From Oceanimonas sp. GK1 (GTDB lineage: Bacteria > Pseudomonadota > Gammaproteobacteria > Enterobacterales > Aeromonadaceae), in NCBI RefSeq assembly GCF_000243075.1, contig NC_016745.1, positions 616,501 through 680,500 on the forward strand: a DNA stretch of 64,000 nucleotides, given 5' to 3'. The notes under the pieces were generated by a model. The model did no database searches. It saw nothing but the letters and a program-made list of their open reading frames with translations, and was not told the DNA's origin. The translations under genes were made by a program, and so were the position numbers. This document shows positions 1 through 7,724 of the stretch, piece by piece (position 1 is the stretch's first letter; every line of letters begins with the position of its first letter).

Positions 1-202
1 ACTCGTGGCTGTCGGGCAGGCGGGCGCCGGCGGCCATCAATAGCGGCACCGTATGGCGCACATGGTGGTAGGCCTGGGTGAGAAAGGCGATGTACTGGGT
101 CCGCGAAATCTCGCCCCGCTGGCAGGCGGCAATGATGGGGGCACTGAGCAGGTATTCCCGATCGGCGGCGGTGTGCTGTTGCAGGCGCTGGTAAAAGCTC
201 AT
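1..202 (-). CDS. Heme-oxygenase-fold (TenA-like) iron-dependent oxidase, partial
   Basis: Only the first 67 codons are in the window; the gene continues past position 1. The N-terminus carries a paired-histidine stretch followed by another histidine (QAYHHVRHTVPLLM), as in proteins annotated 'iron-containing redox enzyme' or 'TenA family', the fold of the heme-oxygenase-like diiron oxidases (HDO). Members with known chemistry oxidise amino acids or fatty acids, for example UndA; the substrate here is unknown. The start overlaps the stop of the ligase gene by four bases (ATGA), so the two are translationally coupled. The family call rests on a short fragment, so the catalytic set cannot be checked. 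Confidence 0.6.
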   Translation of the reverse strand, partial: MSFYQRLQQHTAADREYLLSAPIIAACQRGEISRTQYIAFLTQAYHHVRHTVPLLMAAGARLPDSHE

Positions 203-1644
203 GGGCGTACTCCGGTGAGGTGGTGAATGTGGTCGGCATAGGCCTGGCGAATGGCCTCGCGCCGCGGGCGACCGTTGGCGGTGAGCAGGCCGGCCTCGGC
301 CAGGCCGGGGGAGGGCACCAGCCAGTGATGAATACGGGCGTAATCGGGCAGTTTGGCATTGAGCGCGGCAATCTGGCCGGGCAGGGCGTTTTCCCGCCCC
401 GGCAGCGGCTGCACCAGCGCCAGGTTGGCGGGCAGGCCGTCGCCGATGATCACCAGCCGCTCGATGGCGGAGCAGCCTTGAGCCTCGGCCTCCACCCATT
501 CGGGGGAAAAATTGCGGCCAAAGGCGGTGATCTGCACGTGCTTGCGGCGCCCGGTGATATACAGAAAGCCGTCATTATCGAGCCGGCCCAGATCGCCGGT
601 GGCGATGTCCGCTGGCGCTGCCGGTCCGCCCAGGTAGCCGAGCATGGCGCCGCCGCGCACATGAATTTCACCGTCTTCGGCGATGTGCACGGCAAGGTGA
701 TCCAGGGGGCGTCCCACGCTGCCGGGGCGAGAGCACTCGGGGGTGTTCAGTGCCACCACCGAGCCGCATTCCGACAGGCCATAGCCTTCCACCGCCGGAA
801 TGCCCACCGCCTGTGCCCGGCGCAGCAAATCCGACGCCACATGACCGCCACCCACCGCCACCAGCCGCAGCGAGGTGGTCAGCTCGGGTTGTTGCAGGCA
901 CAGGCCGGTGAGCAGACGCAGCAGCTCGGGCACCAGCACCAGGCTGTGGGGCCGCCAGTGAGCCAGGGCAGCGGCCAGCACGGCGGGGTCGAGCCGGCTG
1001 GAGCCGGTAAAGCCCACCTCGGCCAGCCCGGGCAGGGTGGCGGTGGCCCCCAGCCACAGCGGCAGATACAACCCGGCCAGGTTTTCCAGCAGGGTACTCA
1101 GGGGCAGCAGGGTCAGATGGCGTTCTACCGGCGTACCCGCCAGCCTCTCGGCCAGGGCGCGCACCGTGGTGATTTGCTGGGCCAGGCTCAGGCACACGCC
1201 CTTGGGGCGGCCGGTGGTGCCCGAGGTATAGGTGATTTTGGCGGTGCCCGCGGGCAGGGCCACCGGCGAAGCCACCTCGCGGCGCCAGCCGCTGAGGCCG
1301 TGGGCCAGTTCGAGCGGCTGCCAACCGTCGGTGGCCGGGCCTATCAAAGTGTCGGCGCCGCTGCTGTCGAGCAACCATTGGCGCTGTTCGGCACTGAAAA
1401 ATCCGGGCACCGGCACCACCACCAGCCCGGTCTGGGCGCAGGCCAGATCACACAGCGCCCAGTCGATGCCGTTGTCCAGCTGCAGCGCCAGCCGCCGGGT
1501 GCCGGCGCGCTGCAAGGCATCGGCCAGCTCATGGATGCGGGCCGGCAGCTCCCGGTAGCGGATCTGTGCCCTGGTGCTTTGCAGGGCGATGGCATCCTCC
1601 CGTTGTTGGGCGTGTTCGGCCAGCCGGCGGAAAAGAGTGGTCAC
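199..1644 (-). CDS. AMP-forming acyl-CoA synthetase / acyl ligase (ANL superfamily)
   Basis: A 481-residue adenylate-forming enzyme that should activate a carboxylic acid as acyl-AMP and pass it to CoA or another acceptor. Visible motifs are the P-loop-like A3 motif ITYTSGTTGRPKG, the A5 motif EGYGLSECG, and the A7/A8 block TGDLGRLDNDGFLYITGRRK. The C-terminal A10 region reads ANGRPRR, with arginine where NGKxxR normally gives the catalytic lysine, so the second half-reaction may differ. The start is GTG at 1644, overlapping the TGA of the hemolysin-family gene by four bases (GTGA), and its own stop overlaps the next gene in the same way. The three genes therefore form one coupled unit. The substrate is not predictable; fatty or aryl acids are possible. 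Confidence 0.85.
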   Translation of the reverse strand: MTTLFRRLAEHAQQREDAIALQSTRAQIRYRELPARIHELADALQRAGTRRLALQLDNGIDWALCDLACAQTGLVVVPVPGFFSAEQRQWLLDSSGADTLIGPATDGWQPLELAHGLSGWRREVASPVALPAGTAKITYTSGTTGRPKGVCLSLAQQITTVRALAERLAGTPVERHLTLLPLSTLLENLAGLYLPLWLGATATLPGLAEVGFTGSSRLDPAVLAAALAHWRPHSLVLVPELLRLLTGLCLQQPELTTSLRLVAVGGGHVASDLLRRAQAVGIPAVEGYGLSECGSVVALNTPECSRPGSVGRPLDHLAVHIAEDGEIHVRGGAMLGYLGGPAAPADIATGDLGRLDNDGFLYITGRRKHVQITAFGRNFSPEWVEAEAQGCSAIERLVIIGDGLPANLALVQPLPGRENALPGQIAALNAKLPDYARIHHWLVPSPGLAEAGLLTANGRPRREAIRQAYADHIHHLTGVRP

Positions 1645-2285
1645 AGGCGCGCCTCCCGAGCCGGTGAAAACATCGCGGGGCCCGGGTCAAGCAGCGACAG
1701 CAGCAGACTGTTGCCGGCCAGAATGCGGTGGCCCTCGGCCAGCTCGCCGGCCATGACCCTGGGCTGATGCTGGTAGTAACGGCCCCAGTGTTCGGCGTCT
1801 TCGCCGACCCGGGCGGGGTCGGCGGGGGCCAGTTCCAGCGGCGACAGGTGCAGCCGGTGAAAGCTGTTGAGCAGGGTCTGGGTGGCGGTGAACACCACCC
1901 ACTGCTGGCCCTGCCGATACAGCTGGCGGCACACGGCGGCGAACATCAGCCGGCCGTTGCCGGGGGCACTGGTGGCCAGGTTGCCGATTTCCACCAGCCC
2001 GGCGCGGTGTACCGGCTGTGGGTGATGCTTGCCCAGCAGCCGTTCTATGGGCTGATCCAGGTACTGCTCCAGATAGAGCGGCGCCGTGCCGGCCAGTTGC
2101 AGACCGCAGGCCGCCACCAGCTCGCCATCGGCCCGGTACAGGCCAACCAGGACGGGCAGAAAGTGAGGAATGCGGGCATCAAAGGCACGCCGGTAGGCGG
2201 ACTGAATAAAGTCCTGCAACCGGCGCCGATCCTGGCCGTTGATGGCGGGCCGTAACTGATAGGGAGGGTGAAGAAGCTTGCTCAT
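1641..2285 (-). CDS. Thermostable hemolysin (delta-VPH) family protein, GNAT/AHL-synthase-like
   Basis: A 214-residue protein with hallmarks of the thermostable-hemolysin family (T_hemolysin): a central VEIGNLA segment, a TATQTLLNSFHRL region and the C-terminal WGRYYQHQPRVMAG motif. The family was named from a Vibrio hemolysin, but its fold resembles GNAT acyltransferases and acyl-homoserine-lactone synthases, so an acyl-transfer role fits its partners better than membrane lysis; that is inference. Two ATGs are adjacent at 2288 and 2285. The second is preferred because GGAG lies six bases upstream of it and only three from the first. It is followed by the acyl ligase with a GTGA overlap. No signal peptide or membrane segment is seen. 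Confidence 0.8.
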   Translation of the reverse strand: MSKLLHPPYQLRPAINGQDRRRLQDFIQSAYRRAFDARIPHFLPVLVGLYRADGELVAACGLQLAGTAPLYLEQYLDQPIERLLGKHHPQPVHRAGLVEIGNLATSAPGNGRLMFAAVCRQLYRQGQQWVVFTATQTLLNSFHRLHLSPLELAPADPARVGEDAEHWGRYYQHQPRVMAGELAEGHRILAGNSLLLSLLDPGPAMFSPAREARL

Positions 2286-2326
2286 CATGATCTCCGTTGG
2301 ACATGATAAGCAAGCCTAAAGGGCGA

Positions 2327-2347
2327 AGCTTAAGCCAGGCTTAAGCT
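2327..2347. promoter_or_regulatory. Near-perfect palindrome upstream of the hemolysin-ligase-oxidase unit
   Basis: Two 10-base arms, AGCTTAAGCC and its exact complement, are separated by one base. On the minus strand the site reads CTTAAG, five bases, CTTAAG, the spacing of direct repeats bound by PmrA/QseB-type OmpR-family regulators. It ends 42 bases before the ATG of the hemolysin-family gene. No T-run follows, so it is unlikely to be a terminator of the DUF2218 gene. Candidate operator; the binding protein is unknown, although the response regulator at 9175-9867 belongs to the right superfamily. Confidence 0.5.
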
Positions 2348-2379
2348 CCCCCAAAAACCGGTATTTATTCGGTGTTTTT

Positions 2380-2658
2380 TCAGTCCCAGTGCAGTACCAG
2401 CCGGTCGCGCACCGCGAAACGGTCGAAGTGGGATTTGACGGTGTCGGCCACCAGTTGCAGGTCGTGGTCGTTGTCGGCACGGCAGCGTACCGCCAGCTGG
2501 CCGTCGGTGGCGCTGAGCTCGCAACGCCCCATGGCGAACTGCACATAGCCGCTGTGATCCTGCCAGTCGGCTTCCACCTTCTGGGCGAAGTGAATGCAGA
2601 GCTTTTTGAGGTAGCCAAGCCCGTTGGAGGTGGCGATAACCGCTGAACAATCAGCCAT
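2380..2658 (-). CDS. DUF2218 family protein
   Basis: A 92-residue soluble protein of the DUF2218 type, with the recurring pattern YLKKLCIHFAQK, then an alternating-strand core and FDRFAVRDRL near the end. Members are often encoded beside siderophore or iron transport genes, and here it is the last gene of the iron ABC operon, overlapping the ATPase stop by eight bases. The biochemical role is not established. Two histidines and one cysteine in the first half could bind metal, but that is a guess. After its stop come about 95 bases and the palindrome at 2327-2347 before the next gene. Confidence 0.75.
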   Translation of the reverse strand: MADCSAVIATSNGLGYLKKLCIHFAQKVEADWQDHSGYVQFAMGRCELSATDGQLAVRCRADNDHDLQLVADTVKSHFDRFAVRDRLVLHWD

Positions 2659-3445
2659 GATGTTCTCCTTGATAAGTTGAATGAGGCAGGGCCTGATCGC
2701 ACAGCACCATGGGCAGGCCGCGGGAGCAGGTTTCGACCCGTCCTTCCACGCCGTAGGCGGCGCGCAGCACCTCTGGGGTCAGCACGTCCCGGGCCGGCCC
2801 CTGGGCCAGCAGCCGGCCCTCGCCCACCACCCAGAGGATGTCGCAAAATCGCAGCGCCAGGTTGATGTCGTGAATGGCCACCAGTGACAACGTGCCCCGC
2901 TCGCGGCTGAACTGCTGCACGCATTGCAGCACGTTGAGTTGCCAGTGCAGATCCAGGGCGCTGGTGGGCTCGTCCAGCAGCAGCAGGCCCGGCTGGCGCA
3001 CCAGCACCTGGGCCAGGCCGATCATCTGGCGTTGGCCGCCGGAGAGCTGATCCAGCCGGCGCAGGGCCAGCTCGCGAATGCCCAGGCGGTTGAACACAGC
3101 GTCTATGTTGCGCTCCAGCTGGTCCCGGCCGAGGCCGCCGTGCACCGCCCGGCAGGCGCTGTAGACAGTCTCATAGGCCAGCAGCGAGCTGGTCTGGGGC
3201 AGGCTCTGGGGCAGGTAGCCGAGGGTGCGGGCACGCAGGCGCGGGCTCAGGGGTTCGCCGTTGAAGTGCACCAGCCCCCGGCCGGGCAACAGGCCGGCAA
3301 GGGTTTTCATCAGGGTGGACTTGCCGGCGCCGTTGCGGCCAATCACGCCTACCAGGGTGCCGGACGGCACCGGGGTTGGGCTCAGGTCGTGCAGCACGGT
3401 GCGGCGGCGATAGCCCACGTTCAGGTGTTCGATACGCAGTGTCAT
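2651..3445 (-). CDS. Iron-complex ABC transporter ATP-binding protein (FecE/FepC type)
   Basis: A 264-residue ATPase that should energise import through the FecCD permease encoded just upstream. Walker A is GRNGAGKST, the signature is LSGGQRQ and Walker B is LLLLDEPTSALDLHWQ, followed by the switch histidine in VAIHDINLAL. The D-loop SALDLHWQ is typical of siderophore, heme and vitamin B12 importers. The ATG follows the permease stop with no gap. Length is normal for the family. Ferric siderophore or heme is the likely substrate, because the operon also holds a TonB receptor and a DUF2218 protein. Confidence 0.9.
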   Translation of the reverse strand: MTLRIEHLNVGYRRRTVLHDLSPTPVPSGTLVGVIGRNGAGKSTLMKTLAGLLPGRGLVHFNGEPLSPRLRARTLGYLPQSLPQTSSLLAYETVYSACRAVHGGLGRDQLERNIDAVFNRLGIRELALRRLDQLSGGQRQMIGLAQVLVRQPGLLLLDEPTSALDLHWQLNVLQCVQQFSRERGTLSLVAIHDINLALRFCDILWVVGEGRLLAQGPARDVLTPEVLRAAYGVEGRVETCSRGLPMVLCDQALPHSTYQGEHHG

Positions 3446-4528
3446 TTATTGCTCCCGTCCGCGGCTGATGATCAGGGCGATAAACAGTGGAATGCCCACC
3501 AGGGCGGTGACCATGCCCACCGGCAGCAGAATGCCCGGCACCAGGGTCTTGCTGGCGATGGACGACAGCGACAGCAGCAGGGCGCCGGCCAGGGCGCTGC
3601 CGGGCAGCAGCAGGCGGTGATCCTCGCCCAGCAGCAGGCGGGCAATATGGGGGCCGACCAGGCCGATAAAGCCGATCTCACCCACAAAGGCCATGGCGGT
3701 GGCGGTGAGCAGACTCACCCGCAACAGCACCAGAAATCGCAGCCGTTCCACCTTGATGCCCAGGCTGCGGGCTTGTTCCTCACCGCTGCGCAGGGTGGTC
3801 ATGGCCCAGGCCTGGCGCAGGGAAAGCGGCAGGCACAATGCCAGCACCAGCGCCACCATGGCCACTTGCTGCAAGTCTGCCCGGGCCAGGCTGCCCATGG
3901 TCCAGAACACGATCTGCTGCAGTGAGTCGAAGTCGGCCACGTACTGCAGCAGCCCCACCAGGGCGTTGAAGCCAAACAGCAGGGCGATGCCGAACAGCAC
4001 CACCGTATGCACGCCGGCGCCGAAACGGCGGGACAGCAGCAGGATCAGCAGGGCGGCACCGGCGGCGAACACAAAGGCCATCAGCGGCAGGGTGAGCGCT
4101 GCACCGACCAGCGGCAGGCTGATCTTGAACACGATGGCGAAGGAGGCGCCCAGGGTGGCGGCGGCGCCCACCCCCAGGGTGTAGGGACTGGCCAGGGGGT
4201 TGTTCAGTACCGTCTGCATCTCGGCCCCGGCCAGCCCCAGGCTGGCGCCCACCACCAGCGCCATCAGGGCATAGGGCAGGCGCACCTCGTGAATAATGAC
4301 CCGAGTGCCGGCGTCCAGGGTGTCGGGGTGAAGCAGGCCGTTCAGCACTGCCAGCGGACCCAGCGCCGCCGGGCCGGTGGCGATGTCCCACAGAAAGGAA
4401 GTGACCAGCGCCACCGCCAGCACCAGCAGCAGGGTCAGCCGGCGCCAGATAAAGCGACGGTAGGCCCGAGCCAGCACCGGTGCGGTTGCCGCTTCGGTGA
4501 TCTCGGCATGGAGGGTGGTGTCGTTCAT
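3446..4528 (-). CDS. Iron-complex ABC transporter permease (FecCD family)
   Basis: A 360-residue integral membrane protein with about ten predicted helices, the first after a charged cytoplasmic tail of about 30 residues. The FecCD fingerprints are visible: GASLGLAGAEMQTVLNNPLA in the first third and GEIGFIGLVGPHIARLLLG in the last third, the segment that contacts the ATPase. It forms the inner-membrane channel of the importer with the binding protein at 4530-5672 and the ATPase at 2651-3445. The start lies one base after the stop of the binding-protein gene, so the genes are surely co-transcribed. Only one permease gene is present, so a homodimer is expected, as in BtuC. Confidence 0.92.
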   Translation of the reverse strand: MNDTTLHAEITEAATAPVLARAYRRFIWRRLTLLLVLAVALVTSFLWDIATGPAALGPLAVLNGLLHPDTLDAGTRVIIHEVRLPYALMALVVGASLGLAGAEMQTVLNNPLASPYTLGVGAAATLGASFAIVFKISLPLVGAALTLPLMAFVFAAGAALLILLLSRRFGAGVHTVVLFGIALLFGFNALVGLLQYVADFDSLQQIVFWTMGSLARADLQQVAMVALVLALCLPLSLRQAWAMTTLRSGEEQARSLGIKVERLRFLVLLRVSLLTATAMAFVGEIGFIGLVGPHIARLLLGEDHRLLLPGSALAGALLLSLSSIASKTLVPGILLPVGMVTALVGIPLFIALIISRGREQ

Positions 4529-4529
4529 C

Positions 4530-5672
4530 TCAGCCTCCGATCCAGTAGGTGCCGCTCAACGGAATCGGCTGAAAGCGTTGATACAGGGTGGCCAGGGTGT
4601 GTCGCGGATCCAGATCGGCAAAGGTGTCCGGGTAGAGCCAGCGGGCAAACACCTGTACCGCCACCAGGTTGAGGGGGGAATTGTAAAAATGGTGCCAGAT
4701 GGCAAAAGCGTGCCGGTGCTGCACCGCGCTGAGTTGTGCCAGCCCGGTATCACTCAGCACATGGCGCAGGCTGGCCTCGGCCTGCTCGGCCGACACCCCG
4801 GCCCCCAGGGCGATAATGCCCGGGTGACTGTCGAGGGTATCGGTCGAGCCCACGGCGGTGGCAATGTAAATGTCGGGCTGCTCCAGCAGCAGGTATTCCA
4901 GGTTGAACATGCCGGACACGCCAGGCACCCGTTCGGTGGCGATATTATCGGCGTTGAGCAGGGTCAGAAAGCGGCCCAGCATGCCGTTGGTCATGGTTTC
5001 GCAACAGGCGTCCTGCAAGCCCACCCGGCTGTGCAGAAACACGCGGGGAACATCGTCGGGCCCCAGGCTTTCCAGCCCGGTTTTCACTCGCTCAAGCTCG
5101 GTCCGGTAGAAGTCGGTGAATGCCTCGGCCTCGTGTTCACGGCTCAGGGCGCGGCCCAGCAGTTCCATGCTTTTCAGGGTGTGGTTCAGGGGATCCTGAC
5201 GAAAATCGATAAACAGCACCGTTACGCCGGCCCGTTCCAGCCGGCCGATCAGGGTGGCATCCCGGGCAGTGGGGCCGTGACCTTCCAGCCCGAACACGGC
5301 CAGGTTGGCGCCCAGCCCCAGGGCCTGCTCGATGCTGAAGCTGTCGGCGGTGCTGCGACCCAGCCGAGGCACTGTGTTCAGTTCGGGAAAGGCCTCGGCA
5401 TACTGGCGGTAACCGGCCGGATCCGCCAGTTCAAAGTCGGGCATGATGCCCGCCAGCCGTTCGGTGAGCCGCTCGCCTTCCAGAATGGCCAGGGCCGGCA
5501 GATAGCGCCCTTCGCCCAAAATGATGCCGGTGACTTTTTCGGGCAGTTCCACCTCGCGGCCGGCCAGATCGATAACGGTTTCGGCTGAGGCTGGCATGGC
5601 CAGCAACAGCCACAACAAGGCGCCGGCAACGCGACGCAGGGAAGCAAGGTTTTGAATAAGAGAAGTAATCAT
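4530..5672 (-). CDS. ABC transporter iron-complex substrate-binding protein
   Basis: A 380-residue periplasmic protein. A signal sequence with hydrophobic core GALLWLLLAMPASA ends before ETVIDLAGREVELPEKV, the usual first strand of the FecB/BtuF (TroA-like) fold. A second lobe begins near EQPDIYIATAVGS. It would carry the ligand from the outer-membrane receptor to the FecCD permease. The start at 5672 is chosen over a longer reading beginning at 5699 because it places the charged residues directly before the signal core. Separated from the receptor gene by 54 bases containing a hairpin. Ligand not predictable from sequence. Confidence 0.85.
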   Translation of the reverse strand: MITSLIQNLASLRRVAGALLWLLLAMPASAETVIDLAGREVELPEKVTGIILGEGRYLPALAILEGERLTERLAGIMPDFELADPAGYRQYAEAFPELNTVPRLGRSTADSFSIEQALGLGANLAVFGLEGHGPTARDATLIGRLERAGVTVLFIDFRQDPLNHTLKSMELLGRALSREHEAEAFTDFYRTELERVKTGLESLGPDDVPRVFLHSRVGLQDACCETMTNGMLGRFLTLLNADNIATERVPGVSGMFNLEYLLLEQPDIYIATAVGSTDTLDSHPGIIALGAGVSAEQAEASLRHVLSDTGLAQLSAVQHRHAFAIWHHFYNSPLNLVAVQVFARWLYPDTFADLDPRHTLATLYQRFQPIPLSGTYWIGG

Positions 5673-5697
5673 TATCTTTTCTCGTTCATGGAAACGC

Positions 5698-5717
5698 AAA
5701 AGGGGGCCGAAGCCCCC
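5698..5717 (-). terminator. Terminator-like hairpin between receptor and ABC genes
   Basis: A perfect six-base GC stem (GGGGGC with GCCCCC) closes a CGAA (minus strand TTCG) tetraloop and is followed on the minus strand by four T residues. It directly follows the TonB receptor stop and precedes the binding-protein gene. The short T-run suggests partial termination, giving more receptor than transporter, or 3' end stabilisation of a receptor-only mRNA. Confidence 0.6.
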
Positions 5718-5726
5718 CTTGAATCA

Positions 5727-7712
5727 TCAGAACTTGTAGCTGGCACTGACGCGGATATCCCGGCCGGGTTCGTATTGGCCCGCGACCGCTCCCCAACCCT
5801 TTCCATTTCCTGTGAAGTCGGCCACGCTGGCAGAATCACGGTACTGCTTGTCAAGCAGGTTCAGCACACTCAGGTTCAGGGTCAGGGTGTCCTGGCCCAG
5901 CGGCAGCCATTCCACATAGACGTCGTGTACCGCATAGCCGGATTTGTCCACATCGCCCACACTGGTTTTCAGGTTCTCGATGCCTTCCACAAACCGGCCG
6001 CTCCAGCCCACGGTAATGGCGTCGTTGAAGGCATAGTCCAGGCTGGCTACCCAGGTATCGCCAATGGAGTTACCTGTCAGGTTGTGATCGTAGCCGTTGA
6101 GGTCAAGCTCCCCCACACGGGAATCGTTGTGATGAAAGCTCAGACCGGCATGGAGCTTGTTCCATTGAGTACCGGCGCTCAGCTGGAAACCTTCAGACTC
6201 AAGCGTTCCCTGGTTTCTGTAAGTTTTAAACCAGTCAGAAGTATCACCTCCGATGACATCTTTGATGCGGGTTCGGTATACCTTGCCGGTGAAGTAGAAG
6301 GGACCGGGATGGTAATCAAAGCCCGCCTCGGTATTGCTGGCCTGCTCCGGCTTCAGGTCGGGGTCATTTTTGGTGCCCGGTATTTTCAAGGCATCACGGC
6401 CCATGACGCCACGAAAGGCCTCGGCATAGCCGGCAAACAGGTTCAGATCCTGGATCACCTCATAGTTCAGGCCGACGTTGGGGCTGAAGCCGTCATCCTT
6501 AAACTCCTGCTGAGCGTTATCGGTGAGTTCATAGCTGTCGTAGCGCAGGCCGGCGCTCAGGGTCAGGGCATCGGTAACCTTGAGATCATCCTGCACATAA
6601 ATCCCCAGCACGCTGCCATCGTCCACGCTTTCGTTGGGGTCAATAACGTAGCCGGCATTGGTTTTGTCCTTGCGATAATCAACGCCGTAGGTCAGCTCGT
6701 TGCGGGCAAAGCGGCTGGTATTGCGCAGATCCAGGCCGGTGCTTCGAGTTTCACCAATGTAAACATTGCCTTTAGTGGGTTCGCTTGAGTCAGGCACATT
6801 CAGATCTGTGCGAGTGTGGTAGAGGGTGGTTTCAATATCCACCAGCTCATCACCGGGGTTCCATTCATGGTTCAGGGTCAGGGTTTCACGATCCTGCTCC
6901 ATCCTACGGAAGTCGTTTGCGCCAGATCCAAGGTTAAATTGCCACTGAGGTTTCTGTAGGGCATCGCCGGCCTCGGTGCGGCGATCATAGCTCAGGCGCA
7001 GGGTCTGGGCATCGGTGAGCTGACCCACCACCTTGGCCAGGCCAACCTGCTGGCGGCTGTCGGAGCCAAGGATGTCATCACCGTTGCCATCGTTCAGAGT
7101 GTCCTGATCCTTGTGAACGAAAGAGGCCATGGCGCTCCAGTCGTCGGTGACATTGCCATAGAGGGTGGTGGACGCTTTGTAGCCGTCGCCGTTGCTGAAG
7201 TAACCGGCCTTGAGCAGGGCACCAAAGTCCTGGCCTGGGCGCAGCAGATCGGTGGGATCCTTGGTTTCAAAGCGCAGGGCGCCACCCAGGGCCCCGGCCC
7301 CGGCGGTGGCCTTGCCGGCGCCGGCTTGTACTTCCACTCGCTTGAGCAGCTCGGGTTCAATGGAGATACCACCGTTATGGTGGAACACGCGGCCACCCTG
7401 CACGGCGCCGTCGATGGTGATGTTCTGCTTGGCGTCTTCAAGGCCACGGGTATACAACTTCTGACCAAAACCCACCGAGCCACCCACGGAAATCTCAGGT
7501 TGCTTGCGGAATACCTCCTCCAGATCATTGGCCTGTCGACGATCCAGCTCTTGGGAGTCGATTATATTGACGTTGTCGTCAAGACGGCTGTCGGTCACCA
7601 CCACGGAATCAAGGGTAATGATGTCTTCGGCGGCCAGGGGCGCGGAGATAATGCTCGCAATGGCGAGGGCCAGCAGGCTGGGCCGGCCGGGCATGGGGTT
7701 GCTGCTACGCAC
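5727..7712 (-). CDS. TonB-dependent outer-membrane receptor
   Basis: A 661-residue receptor. Signal peptide about residues 1-28 (core LLALAIASIISAPLAA), then a TonB-box-like DSVVVTDSR, a plug domain with LYTRGLEDAKQNITIDG and RVEVQAGAGKATAGAGALGG, and a 22-strand-type barrel ending in the outer-membrane signature VSASYKF with terminal phenylalanine. The start is GTG at 7712 with AAGAAGG ten bases upstream; an ATG seven codons in is the alternative. It should bring a ferric siderophore or heme complex across the outer membrane for the ABC importer downstream. Its 5' leader contains a 15-base inverted repeat and a Fur-like site. The exact ligand is unknown. Confidence 0.92.
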   Translation of the reverse strand: MRSSNPMPGRPSLLALAIASIISAPLAAEDIITLDSVVVTDSRLDDNVNIIDSQELDRRQANDLEEVFRKQPEISVGGSVGFGQKLYTRGLEDAKQNITIDGAVQGGRVFHHNGGISIEPELLKRVEVQAGAGKATAGAGALGGALRFETKDPTDLLRPGQDFGALLKAGYFSNGDGYKASTTLYGNVTDDWSAMASFVHKDQDTLNDGNGDDILGSDSRQQVGLAKVVGQLTDAQTLRLSYDRRTEAGDALQKPQWQFNLGSGANDFRRMEQDRETLTLNHEWNPGDELVDIETTLYHTRTDLNVPDSSEPTKGNVYIGETRSTGLDLRNTSRFARNELTYGVDYRKDKTNAGYVIDPNESVDDGSVLGIYVQDDLKVTDALTLSAGLRYDSYELTDNAQQEFKDDGFSPNVGLNYEVIQDLNLFAGYAEAFRGVMGRDALKIPGTKNDPDLKPEQASNTEAGFDYHPGPFYFTGKVYRTRIKDVIGGDTSDWFKTYRNQGTLESEGFQLSAGTQWNKLHAGLSFHHNDSRVGELDLNGYDHNLTGNSIGDTWVASLDYAFNDAITVGWSGRFVEGIENLKTSVGDVDKSGYAVHDVYVEWLPLGQDTLTLNLSVLNLLDKQYRDSASVADFTGNGKGWGAVAGQYEPGRDIRVSASYKF

Positions 7713-7724
7713 TGTGTGTCTACC

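Noticed and set aside
220-1767. 515-codon open frame on the plus strand
   Set aside because: It is antisense to the acyl ligase. Its translation is low-complexity (Gln, Gly, His rich) with no motif, as expected from high-GC third-position bias.
1641-2285. Hemolysin / virulence factor call for the T_hemolysin gene
   Set aside because: The name comes from one Vibrio protein. There is no signal peptide or pore motif here, and the partners are biosynthetic enzymes, so a toxin role is not supported.
5664-5680. Fur-like GATAATGATTA at the start of the binding-protein gene
   Set aside because: The match is created by the start codon context ATAATGATTAC and only ten of fourteen positions fit. A site inside an operon after the receptor is less plausible than the one at 7733-7747.
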